A stretch of DNA of 64,000 nt from Candidatus Woesearchaeota archaeon (GTDB lineage: Archaea > Nanobdellota > Nanobdellia > Woesearchaeales > GW2011-AR9), in contig JABIJM010000007.1 of assembly GCA_018655525.1 (NCBI GenBank), forward strand, positions 25,766 through 89,765, written 5' to 3'. A program made the translations under genes and the position numbers. The notes under the pieces are model-generated. The model saw nothing but the letters and a program-made list of their open reading frames with translations, did not search any database and had not been told where the DNA came from. This document shows, in pieces, positions 53,402-60,793 of this stretch (its first letter is position 1; each line of letters begins with the position of its first letter).

Positions 53402-54859
53402 ATGCACATTACCATCATAGATTGTTATACAGATGAAGCGTCAGGATTAGGTGTACCTCCATATTTAGGAACATATCCCAGATATTTATTTGGAAAATAC
53501 AAAAAGGAAGGACATGAAGTCTCTTATCTAACTATAGATGACATGAGGTTATGGAAACAAAAAAAAGGAATCATTAAAGAACCAACTGAAAAAGAAAAAA
53601 CAAATATTTTTGTTTACAATTTAACAAAAAATAATGCTGAAAAAACAATCTCTAAAACACATAAAATAATTGTTGTACTTGGTGTTCATGTGCCTGGAAA
53701 ATATCTTACAGCAATGCCTGGAACATTGAAAGAAGTTGTATCATTATTAAAAGATATCAAACAACCAATTGAATTATCTGGACCAGCAGTGTTTGGAACA
53801 CAATTAGAAGGTGGAAAATTCTTTGAGAAAATAGATGTATCAAGGTTTGAAGAAATTAAACATTATGATGCACCATTTAATGAAATAGAAAAATACATTG
53901 AAGATTCTACAGAAATCATAAAACAAATTCCAGACAAACGTGTTATAGAAATAGAAACAGGACGTGGATGTAATGTCGGAAAATGCAGTTTCTGTACAGA
54001 ACCTTTGAAGAATCGTTTTGTCAATCGTAAGATGGAACATGTTGTCAAAGAAGTAGAATCATTCTACAAACATGGAGCAAGATTATTTAGATTAGGAAAA
54101 CAAGCAGATTTCTATGCCTCCGATAGACCTGTTGAATTATTAAAGAAAATCAACAAAAAATGTCCAAAGATAGAAGTTCTCCACATAGATAATGTCAATC
54201 CAAATTCTGTTGTCAAAGATAAAGATCATGAAATTACAAAAGCAATTGTCAAATATTGCACGCCTGGAAACATCGCAGCATTTGGAGTTGAATCATTTGA
54301 TTCAGAAGTTGTGAAAGCAAACTTATTGAATACAGCCCCTTTAATGGGATACAAAGCAATTCAGATCATCAATAAATATGGTGCAGTCCGTGGAAAAAAT
54401 GGCATGCATAAATTTCTTCCAGGAATCAACATTATATTTGGATTGTTGAAAGAAACAAAAACCACCCATGTAAAGAACATGGAAACGTTACAAAAAATAA
54501 TGGATGAAGGGTTACTATTACGTAGAATCAATGTACGTCAAGTGGCAGTACTTCCAGATACATTCTTAGAAAAACATGGCGGAAATAAATATCTCCGAAA
54601 AAATAAAAAATACTATTGGAAATGGAGAAATGAAATTCGTCAAAAAGTTGATTGGCCAATGTTAAAATTAATTTTACCAATAGGCACGATTATGGAAGAA
54701 GTCTACACAGAGATGTATGATGGAAAAACAACCTTCTGTAGACAATATGGAACCTATCCCCTAATCATAGGAATCAAAGGACGAATTCCATTAAAGAAAA
54801 AAATTAAGGTGAAGGTTGTAGGACATATGCTACGGAGCATTGTAGGTGAAGTCGTATGA
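53402..54859 (+). CDS. Radical SAM protein (COG1031-like)
   Basis: A 485-residue radical SAM enzyme. The cluster motif is GRGCNVGKCSFCTEPL (CX4CX2C instead of the usual CX3CX2C). The N-terminal 150 residues look like a nucleotide/cobalamin-binding-type alpha-beta domain (IIVVLGVHVPGKY). The later FRLGKQADFY, AAFGVESFDSEVVKANL and INIIFGLLKET segments are standard barrel elements. It resembles the uncharacterised archaeal COG1031 family, which has a similar SFCTEP context. The substrate is unknown. Its stop overlaps the DUF1653 start (ATGA). Confidence 0.8.
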   Translation: MHITIIDCYTDEASGLGVPPYLGTYPRYLFGKYKKEGHEVSYLTIDDMRLWKQKKGIIKEPTEKEKTNIFVYNLTKNNAEKTISKTHKIIVVLGVHVPGKYLTAMPGTLKEVVSLLKDIKQPIELSGPAVFGTQLEGGKFFEKIDVSRFEEIKHYDAPFNEIEKYIEDSTEIIKQIPDKRVIEIETGRGCNVGKCSFCTEPLKNRFVNRKMEHVVKEVESFYKHGARLFRLGKQADFYASDRPVELLKKINKKCPKIEVLHIDNVNPNSVVKDKDHEITKAIVKYCTPGNIAAFGVESFDSEVVKANLLNTAPLMGYKAIQIINKYGAVRGKNGMHKFLPGINIIFGLLKETKTTHVKNMETLQKIMDEGLLLRRINVRQVAVLPDTFLEKHGGNKYLRKNKKYYWKWRNEIRQKVDWPMLKLILPIGTIMEEVYTEMYDGKTTFCRQYGTYPLIIGIKGRIPLKKKIKVKVVGHMLRSIVGEVV

Positions 54860-55077
54860 GTGACTTAAGACTTGGTGTTTATCGTCATTACAAGGGAGAT
54901 TTGTATCATGTATTTGGAGAATCAATTCATACTGAAACAAGGGAAGTTTCAGTCTTATATCGTAAGTTAAACGATCCTTTTGATAAACGGGAAATATTTG
55001 CACATCCAAAGAAATTGTTTCTTGAACAGATTGTGCATGAAGGAAGACATGTATTACGATTTGAGCATAATGGATGA
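54856..55077 (+). CDS. DUF1653-family protein
   Basis: A 73-residue DUF1653 domain: GVYRHYKGDLYHVFGESIHTET, VLYRKLNDPF and the closing phenylalanine-rich end match the family's Y.HYKG..Y.V.G.A.H.ET signature. Function unknown. Translationally coupled to the radical SAM gene. A second DUF1653 is fused to the Nudix protein about 800 bp on. Confidence 0.85.
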   Translation: MSDLRLGVYRHYKGDLYHVFGESIHTETREVSVLYRKLNDPFDKREIFAHPKKLFLEQIVHEGRHVLRFEHNG

Positions 55078-55078
55078 C

Positions 55079-55393
55079 TTATTTTACATATCGGATAATA
55101 TCGTGATAAACTTGTTCCATTTCTTTATCACCTAGAATCTGTGCAACGTTTTGAGCATAACTAAATACACCTGCTTTCTCATATGCTAACATGGCTTGTC
55201 TATAATTAATACGTTCTTCCCTTTTATCTCCAAGCATTCCATGTTTTTTTGCAACTTCCATGAAATATTGTGCTCTACTCATTGAAGATTGAATAAGACT
55301 AACATCAATACTATCTCCAGATAATCTCAAGGAAGCTTGTCTTTTCCCTTCTGGTGTTTGAAGTTTGTCAATCATATCATCAAGATGTGTCAT
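55079..55393 (-). CDS. Small helical protein, possible TPR-like
   Basis: A 104-residue all-helical protein. The last half (INYRQAMLAYEKAGVFSYAQNVAQILGDKEM) looks like a pair of tetratricopeptide-type helices. No other motif. Not recognised as a family. It is convergent with the DUF1653 gene, 1 bp from its end. Confidence 0.6.
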   Translation of the reverse strand: MTHLDDMIDKLQTPEGKRQASLRLSGDSIDVSLIQSSMSRAQYFMEVAKKHGMLGDKREERINYRQAMLAYEKAGVFSYAQNVAQILGDKEMEQVYHDIIRYVK

Positions 55394-55479
55394 AAATGAA
55401 AATGAGAAGAATTTATTTAAGAGGTTTATGATTCTTGAACATAGGAATTAATTTAAAGTATCTTCTTCATTATATTCTC

Positions 55480-56142
55480 ATGGATAAACTAAAAGTAGGA
55501 GCAGGATTTGGTGTAATGTTGTTTAAGGAAGGAAAAATTCTTCTTGGTAGGCGACATGCAGATCCAGAGAAAGCAGATTCGGAATTAAATGGAGAAGGGA
55601 CATGGACCATGCCAGGTGGTAAACTACATTTTGGAGAAAGTTTTGAAGAAGGTGCAGCACGTGAAGTTCGTGAAGAGACGGGAATTAAAATCAGAAATGC
55701 AAAAGTCATATCTTTAACAAATGAAATCGTAGAAACTGCACATTTTGTAACTGTTGGTCTTTTTTGTGATCAATTTTCTGGAGATCCACAAATTTTAGAA
55801 CCAGACGAAATTGTAGAATGGCGATGGTTTGATTTAGATTATTTACCAACACCAATGTTTAAAGCATCTCAGGGATTTATTAATAATTATAAAGAGAAAA
55901 TATTTTATAAAAAAGAAAAATTAAAATTAGGAACCTACAAACATTATCGTAGGGGGTTATATCAATTAATCGGAGAAGCAAAAGATAGTGAAGATTTGAA
56001 AGATCTTGTTGTATATCAGGCACTTTATGATTCTGAAATTGGAAAAAAAGTAATGTGGGTTCGTCCAAAAGAAGAATTTTGTGGGTTTGTAGAAGTTGAC
56101 GGTGTAAGGAAGAAAAGATTTACCTTCATTGATAATTCTTAA
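55480..56142 (+). CDS. Nudix hydrolase fused to a DUF1653 domain
   Basis: A 220-aa fusion. Residues 1-135 are a Nudix domain with an intact Nudix box, GGKLHFGESFEEGAAREVREETGI, which hydrolyses nucleoside diphosphates linked to another group. Residues 145-220 are DUF1653 (LGTYKHYRRGLYQLIGEAKDSE, MWVRPKEEFCGFVEVDG). The ORF track start at 55435 is a TTG; MDKLKVGAG at 55480 is correct, preceded by TATA-like TAATTTAAAG about 30 nt upstream. The fusion suggests DUF1653 binds a nucleotide-like ligand (inference). Confidence 0.87.
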   Translation: MDKLKVGAGFGVMLFKEGKILLGRRHADPEKADSELNGEGTWTMPGGKLHFGESFEEGAAREVREETGIKIRNAKVISLTNEIVETAHFVTVGLFCDQFSGDPQILEPDEIVEWRWFDLDYLPTPMFKASQGFINNYKEKIFYKKEKLKLGTYKHYRRGLYQLIGEAKDSEDLKDLVVYQALYDSEIGKKVMWVRPKEEFCGFVEVDGVRKKRFTFIDNS

Positions 56143-56179
56143 TTGAATGGGTTATAAAAGAAACATATTTATCTCAAAA

Positions 56180-56659
56180 ATGAAAATTGAAACTTATGAT
56201 GGAAAAGAACAAAAAGAAATTGATTGCATAGGTTGTGCAATAGAATCTGGCAACACAAATCCTATGAAGGGGACAATCATTAAAACAAAGTTTTTTGATG
56301 TCCATCAAGATTTTGAAGTTCCAATTCCCGGATTTATTATTGTAACATCACGAAGACATTTTCTATCTATTTCAGATTTTACAGAAGAAGAACAAATAGA
56401 ATTTATTACATTAATTTCAAAAATACGTAAAGGAATGAAGGATGTTTTAAACATAGAAGAGGCTTATTTATTTCAAAATGAAGATTCTCGTCATCATTTT
56501 CATTTATGGATGTTTCCAAGATATGATTGGATGGAAAAATTTGGAAGAAAAATTGAATCCGTACGTCCAATTTTAAAATATGCTAAAGAAAACTTAAAAA
56601 CCAAAGAAAATTTGATTTTAGTTGAAGAAGCAGTTTTAAAAATGAAAAAATACATGTGA
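56180..56659 (+). CDS. HIT-like nucleotide hydrolase
   Basis: A 159-aa histidine-triad-like protein. The signature reads DSRHHFHLWMFPR (H-x-H-type active-site strand) and the fold elements VPIPGFIIVTSRRHFLSISDFTEEEQ are typical. GCAIESGN near the start has a cysteine in the place often used for zinc. The ORF track start (56147) precedes a TATA-like GGTTATAAAAG, so translation more likely begins at 56180, leaderless. Probably a nucleotide-conjugate hydrolase or transferase. Confidence 0.78.
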   Translation: MKIETYDGKEQKEIDCIGCAIESGNTNPMKGTIIKTKFFDVHQDFEVPIPGFIIVTSRRHFLSISDFTEEEQIEFITLISKIRKGMKDVLNIEEAYLFQNEDSRHHFHLWMFPRYDWMEKFGRKIESVRPILKYAKENLKTKENLILVEEAVLKMKKYM

Positions 56660-56705
56660 TTTTCATACCCAAACTTATATAAAACTCAAAATATTCCTTC
56701 TCTCT

Positions 56706-57269
56706 ATGAAAGATGTTGTAAAAAGAGAAATTATTAAAGATCTCAATAAAGCAATTCAAATTCTACAGCAAAGAAAAAAAATGGATGTAGAAGAAATGAA
56801 ACAACTTTCTAACCAAGCTATTGAAGATGTTGCGTTACATAAAGATTTAGATGTGGTTTCCATAACAGTCCTATTCTATTCAATTTACAAAGTTGCAGAT
56901 TGTATTGATGACGAAGCATTTGATTATCTTATCAAAGGAATGGAAACTGCAAAAGATGCCCTACAAAGAAATAGTTTTGGAAGATATAGTAAAGCTATTA
57001 AAAATCTTTTTGTTACAGTACGTGGATGTAACGCTAAAATTAAAGAACATTTTCAAGACGTAATGGGTGCTGCACGTATCAAAAAAGGAGCTGTACTTCT
57101 TCAAAAAGGATTATCTTTAGGACAAGCAGCAGGATTAATGGGATTATCAAATTGGGATCTTCAAGCATATGCAGGAAAAACCGTGGTTCTTGGCGCACAT
57201 GTTGAAAAAGTTCAAGCAAAAAAACGTTTATCGTTAGCATTTAAATTATTTGGAGTGAAAAATGGATAA
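56706..57269 (+). CDS. Helical protein upstream of the PIN gene, possible regulator or antitoxin
   Basis: A 187-residue helical protein. The C-terminal half (VLLQKGLSLGQAAGLMGLSNWDLQAYAG) has a helix-turn-helix-like pattern. I cannot assign a family with confidence. TATA-like ACTTATATAAAAC is about 30 nt upstream. The PIN-domain gene follows through an overlapping micro-ORF, so all are co-expressed. The arrangement resembles a toxin-antitoxin pair, but the PIN protein is longer than usual toxins. Confidence 0.65.
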   Translation: MKDVVKREIIKDLNKAIQILQQRKKMDVEEMKQLSNQAIEDVALHKDLDVVSITVLFYSIYKVADCIDDEAFDYLIKGMETAKDALQRNSFGRYSKAIKNLFVTVRGCNAKIKEHFQDVMGAARIKKGAVLLQKGLSLGQAAGLMGLSNWDLQAYAGKTVVLGAHVEKVQAKKRLSLAFKLFGVKNG

Positions 57270-57327
57270 AGTACTTTTTTTTGATGCTTGTACTAAGGAC
57301 AAGCCCAAAAAAGAGGTGATGAAATGA
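57262..57327 (+). CDS. 21-codon micro-ORF repeating the PIN protein N-terminus
   Basis: ATG at 57262 overlaps the end of the gene before it and reads MDKVLFFDACTKDKPKK... to TGA, which overlaps the PIN start as ATGA. The first ten residues (MDKVLFFDAC) mirror the PIN protein start (MKVLFFDAGP), and the DNA is similar too. It may be a partial tandem duplication, a leader peptide, or a way to couple translation. Confidence 0.45.
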   Translation: MDKVLFFDACTKDKPKKEVMK

Positions 57328-58007
57328 AAGTCCTCTTTTTTGATGCTGGACCAATCATTTCTTTAGTTATGAGTAGAACCTGGTGGGTTCTTCCACGATT
57401 GAAAAAAGAATTTGGTGGAAAATTCTACATTACACCTGCCGTAAAATTTGAACTTGTTGAACGTCCTCTTCAAACAAAACGTTTTGCATTTGAAGCATTA
57501 CAAGTAATGAAACTCATTCGTGAAGGAACTATTGAAGTTTATGACAAAGTTCCGCAGAAAAAAGTTAAAGAATTAATTAAAATTGCAAATAGTACATTTA
57601 GAATAAAAAATAAAACCATGGATATTATTCAAGAAGGAGAAATGGAATCAGTCGTTTCTGCATTAGAATTAAATGCTCCTGTCGTTATAGATGAACGAAC
57701 TTTACGTTTATTCATAGAAAATGGTAAAGAAATGAAAAGTTTGTTAGAACATAGGTTCCATAAAGATGTTACAGCAGATAATTCCAAAATCACATTATTT
57801 CAATCACGATTAAAGGGCATAAATATCATAAGATCAATTGAATTAGTTTCTGTTGCCTATAAATTGGGATTACTTGATTTGTACGTTCCTAAGAAAAAAG
57901 CTGGACGTTCTGTGTTGATAGATTCTATGTTGTGGGCTGTAAAATTTAGTGGTTGTGCAGTTACAGATCATGAAATTCAAGAGATTAAGACTGAATTATT
58001 ACGATAA
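57324..58007 (+). CDS. PIN-domain ribonuclease-like protein
   Basis: A 227-residue PIN-fold protein. FFDAGPIISL holds the first acidic metal ligand at residue 7. EGEMESVVSALELNAPVVIDERTLR holds the central acidic cluster and the second aspartate, and a further aspartate follows later. PIN domains are Mg-dependent RNases. VapC-type toxins are 120-140 aa, so this may be a larger housekeeping PIN protein. A GGTGAT-like element ahead of the ATG and the ATGA overlap with the micro-ORF indicate translational coupling. Confidence 0.78.
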   Translation: MKVLFFDAGPIISLVMSRTWWVLPRLKKEFGGKFYITPAVKFELVERPLQTKRFAFEALQVMKLIREGTIEVYDKVPQKKVKELIKIANSTFRIKNKTMDIIQEGEMESVVSALELNAPVVIDERTLRLFIENGKEMKSLLEHRFHKDVTADNSKITLFQSRLKGINIIRSIELVSVAYKLGLLDLYVPKKKAGRSVLIDSMLWAVKFSGCAVTDHEIQEIKTELLR

Positions 58008-58040
58008 ATATTTATATGAGATTTTCTTCATGAACATAAA

Positions 58041-58244
58041 ATGGGTAAAAAATGTGTTGAATGTGATGAAGAAGCAAAATATAAAATTAAAGATTCTTCA
58101 GAATATTATTGCACAGAATGTGCCGAAGAACACTTCGGAGATTTAGATTTACTTGTTGTTCTTGAGGATGAAGCTCAGAGACTAAAAGATTTCGTGAATA
58201 AAAAGATTCTTTCACCTCAAGAAGAAGAGGAGTTGAATCAATAA
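58041..58244 (+). CDS. Small zinc-finger protein
   Basis: A 67-residue protein with two CxxC knuckles (MGKKCVECDEEA and YYCTECAEEHF) followed by an acidic helix. TATA-like AATATTTATATG lies about 29 nt upstream. Function unknown. Its end overlaps the rhomboid gene by 7 bp on the other strand. Confidence 0.75.
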   Translation: MGKKCVECDEEAKYKIKDSSEYYCTECAEEHFGDLDLLVVLEDEAQRLKDFVNKKILSPQEEEELNQ

Positions 58245-58852
58245 CGCATAACAACTGAAACTTTCTTAACCTTCTTCAAATATAATCCAATTAATAATCC
58301 AGAAATCATTCCACCTAAATGTGCAATGTTTGCAACACCACCAATTCCATAACCAAATAATCCAGCGGTATCTAAAAGGAACCATAAGATTCCTGCAATC
58401 CATAAAGGCATAGGGATAAAGAAAAACAATAATAACTTCATTCTAGGTATTAAAATAATCATCACTCCTAACATTCCCATAATTGCACCACTAGCACCTA
58501 AATCAGTAAATGTTTGATTCAAAAAGATGTGGTAACTATTTGCAACAATCGCTGCAATCAATCCTGTTCCTAAATAAATTTGTAAAAATCTTTTTGGACC
58601 AACAACTTGTTGTACTAACGGACCAAAAATAAATAATGCATACATGTTAAATAAAATGTGGCTGATTGTAAACGGACTATGTAAAAACATATGTGTTAAT
58701 AATCTCCACGGTTGTGTAAAGAAATGTTGTGAAGATAACATTAAATTATTTGTAAACATGCTTCCAATAAAAAATTGTAATGCGAAAAAAACTAAGTTGA
58801 TTACAATTAACGGACGTACAACATCTTCGTCTAACATTTGTTTAAAATTCAT
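58238..58852 (-). CDS. Rhomboid-family intramembrane serine protease
   Basis: A six-helix rhomboid of 204 aa. The nucleophile is in GASGAIMGMLG, the catalytic His in NIAHLGGMISGLL, and the HMFLHSPFTISHILFNM segment carries the conserved loop His/Asn. Cuts membrane-protein helices near the membrane surface. No fused domains. Candidate substrates are the abundant single-span surface proteins of this genome, by inference. Confidence 0.93.
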   Translation of the reverse strand: MNFKQMLDEDVVRPLIVINLVFFALQFFIGSMFTNNLMLSSQHFFTQPWRLLTHMFLHSPFTISHILFNMYALFIFGPLVQQVVGPKRFLQIYLGTGLIAAIVANSYHIFLNQTFTDLGASGAIMGMLGVMIILIPRMKLLLFFFIPMPLWIAGILWFLLDTAGLFGYGIGGVANIAHLGGMISGLLIGLYLKKVKKVSVVMRY

Positions 58853-58994
58853 ACTTTTTTAATTTTTTGTTGTAGTATATAAAACTTGTTAATTGTCCCA
58901 TTTAGGTCATATTTTACAAAACTTATAAATACTAGTTTACCTTTTTGTATACTCTTAGGTGTTTTTAATATAAAAAAAAGAAGGTGATGTCTCC

Positions 58995-59117
58995 GTGAAA
59001 CAACACGTTTTCCAAGAGGTAAAAAAATTTAAAATTCAGCGATGTTGCAAAGGCTGTGCAAAAAGAATTGTCGTTGAAAATGCAAACCGTTATTATTGCG
59101 ACGGGTGCAGAGCGTAA
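58995..59117 (+). CDS. 40-aa zinc-ribbon micro-protein (GTG start)
   Basis: Not in the ORF track. GTG at 58995 opens (M)KQHVFQEVKKFKIQRCC..., with KGCAKR and a closing YYCDGCRA; CxxC pairs (CKGC and CDGC) make a minimal zinc ribbon. GGTGAT at 58983-58988 stands 6 nt before the GTG, an excellent archaeal ribosome-binding site, and ACTTATAAATAC about 58920-58932 is a TATA box. A T-rich terminator follows the stop. Possibly an RNA- or ribosome-binding micro-protein. Confidence 0.75.
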   Translation: MKQHVFQEVKKFKIQRCCKGCAKRIVVENANRYYCDGCRA

Positions 59118-59155
59118 ATTATTTTTTTCTTTTTTTTTTAATTTATTTTTTCTAA
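59118..59155 (+). terminator. T-rich terminator after the zinc-ribbon micro-gene
   Basis: Directly after the stop codon, three T tracts (ATTATTTTTTTC, TTTTTTTTTTT, TTTATTTTTT) occur in 35 nt. Archaeal RNA polymerase terminates at such U-rich tracts without a hairpin. Confidence 0.6.
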
Positions 59156-59181
59156 AGAATTAATTTTTTAAATGATATTGA

Positions 59182-59892
59182 TTATTCAAACAAACTTCTT
59201 ACCCAAGCAAAGAAACCAGACTCTTCTTCCTTAACTACTACAACTTCTTCTACAATAACTGTTTCTTCTACAACTGGCTCAACGACTACTTCTTTAACAA
59301 CAGGTGCTTTAATAATTACAACTTCTTCTTTACCAATTACAAAATCACCAAAGCTTGTAATAGTTGCAGTATAATACACAGTTCCATCTTTGACTTCACT
59401 CATTGTTGTTTCAATAGGATTTCCATCTTGAAATAATTGAACATCAAATTTTGATAAAGGAACCCGGTCTAATTTTGTTTGTTCTAGTCCTAAATTTAAT
59501 TTTAAAGATGCAATTTTATTCTCATCTTCAGAAGATATTGTAAATTTAGAATAAAATGGACGTGTGAATGGAATGTTTTTATTTTCTTCAAATTTAATAA
59601 CACCATTTCTTACATCTTCACTAAACGTTACAGTTCCATCATTCAATCCAGGGACACCTTGAACTTGAAAATCAAGTACACTACCTGCTTTTATGAATCC
59701 AACCGTTTGTACAGCGTTTCCTGTAAGGGACATCTCTTGTTCTTGTAAACTGATGATCGTCATCACAGATAAGAGAAAAAAGATTCCAATGATTGCCCAC
59801 GATTGTTTATGACGCATTTTCATTTTTCGTGGTGGTGCTACTTCTTTCTTCTTAGAAACTCTTTTACGTACACCTCTTTTTTTCTTAACCAT
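59182..59892 (-). CDS. Membrane-anchored secreted protein, unknown
   Basis: A very basic cytoplasmic N-terminus (VKKKRGVRKRVSKKKE) leads to one transmembrane helix (WAIIGIFFLLSVMTII) and an LTGNAVQT segment, a motif common after the membrane span in related archaeal secreted proteins. A beta-rich domain follows (FYSKFTISSEDENKIASLKL, YYTATITSFGDFVIG) that vaguely recalls PGF-pre-PGF modules. The C-terminal part is a Val/Glu-rich repeat ending in FFAWVRSLFE. TATA-like GTATATAAATG lies about 26 nt upstream. Confidence 0.7.
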   Translation of the reverse strand: MVKKKRGVRKRVSKKKEVAPPRKMKMRHKQSWAIIGIFFLLSVMTIISLQEQEMSLTGNAVQTVGFIKAGSVLDFQVQGVPGLNDGTVTFSEDVRNGVIKFEENKNIPFTRPFYSKFTISSEDENKIASLKLNLGLEQTKLDRVPLSKFDVQLFQDGNPIETTMSEVKDGTVYYTATITSFGDFVIGKEEVVIIKAPVVKEVVVEPVVEETVIVEEVVVVKEEESGFFAWVRSLFE

Positions 59893-59984
59893 CCTTAAAA
59901 TGATTTTTTTGGTGTATATAAATGTTATTCTTTCCCAAATACGTAGAAAACCTTATAAATAGGTGTTTTAATAAGATTTATGTC

Positions 59985-60105
59985 GGGCCTATAGCTCAAT
60001 CTGGGAGAGCACTAGTTGCTGAAAAGCAAGTGATACTGAAGTTTCCAGATACCTGATTTTGGAATAGAAATCTAGGTGTTCAGGGTTCAAATCCCTGTAG
60101 GCCCA
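59985..60105 (+). tRNA. tRNA-Phe(GAA) with two introns
   Basis: Acceptor GGGCCTA/TAGGCCC, D arm GCTC/GAGC and T arm CAGGG-TTCAAAT-CCCTG are intact. No single intron gives a valid anticodon arm. Removing 60016-60034 (19 nt, after position 30) and 60042-60069 (28 nt, after position 37) yields stem CTAGA/TCTAG with loop CTGAAGA, a normal tRNA-Phe of 74 nt. The first intron has an ideal bulge-helix-bulge: CACT pairs with AGTG, bulges AGT and ATA. The second has TTCC/GGAA inside and a relaxed motif. Discriminator A, no encoded CCA. Confidence 0.85.
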
Positions 60106-60731
60106 CTTTCTTTTAATTTTTGATATCTATCTATAATTCTTTTATTTGAAAAACCAATCTCTTTATGCCATCTATTTACCATTCTATCTCCATTAATAGA
60201 GATCCTATATATTCTATTATAATCAGCTTGTTTATAATTTCTAAATCCTATCCGAAAATCCTGTGATAGTTTATCATGTAATTGATTTGCAAGTCTTTTA
60301 CTTGTTGTACTAATTTCTATTGTTGGATAATCTTTTCGATATCCTTTGTTTGCTAAAAACAAAGAACCATCTGTATCGACTATTCCTCGAATACAACATT
60401 TTAATAATTTTTTATTCTGTAATATCTCTTCAGGGATAAATATATTTTGACATTTTTCTTTATTGCATGGCATTTTTAATTCATAAACTAAATATTCAAC
60501 AAAACTTTTAGAATAAACTTTAAGTCTTAATCCTCGTTCTCTTATTTTAATGTGGGTTTTTAATTTTAATTCATTCCAGAATATTTCTGTCAAATGTTTA
60601 AAATATTCTTTTTCTTGTTTTGGATCACCTACAATCTCAACATAATATTGTGATATCTTTGGTTTATACCTAATGCAGCCATCTCCAATAATAGCACCTA
60701 TTAATTCTGCTTTTTTATCATTAAGAACCAT
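60087..60731 (-). CDS. Free-standing LAGLIDADG homing endonuclease at the tRNA-Phe 3' end
   Basis: A two-motif LAGLIDADG endonuclease of about 214 aa: ELIGAIIGDGCI and IRGIVDTDGSLF carry the catalytic aspartates. ATG 60731 is the likely start (the ORF track start 60737 is a TTG), with TTTATATAG on the minus strand about 25 nt upstream. The last codons and the stop lie inside the tRNA-Phe T arm, read antisense; the TGA comes from the T loop. So the gene abuts the tRNA exactly, as if inserted there. It is related in type, not closely in sequence, to the enzyme at 36397. Confidence 0.9.
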   Translation of the reverse strand: MVLNDKKAELIGAIIGDGCIRYKPKISQYYVEIVGDPKQEKEYFKHLTEIFWNELKLKTHIKIRERGLRLKVYSKSFVEYLVYELKMPCNKEKCQNIFIPEEILQNKKLLKCCIRGIVDTDGSLFLANKGYRKDYPTIEISTTSKRLANQLHDKLSQDFRIGFRNYKQADYNRIYRISINGDRMVNRWHKEIGFSNKRIIDRYQKLKESGPTGI

Positions 60732-60793
60732 AATCAATCTATCTCTTTACACTATATAAACTCTGTCCGTACCTGTCGAGTGTGGGTTGTGCT

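Noticed and set aside
56706-58007. Classic VapBC toxin-antitoxin pair
   Set aside because: The PIN protein (227 aa) and the partner (187 aa) are both much longer than VapC and VapB, and the partner shows no clear VapB fold.
59985-60105. Reading the tRNA at 59985 as tRNA-Ser(GCT) or as tRNA-Phe with one intron
   Set aside because: The D arm and variable region are class I, which excludes Ser, and a single intron leaves position 33 as G or an impossible anticodon AGA; the two-intron solution fits every position.
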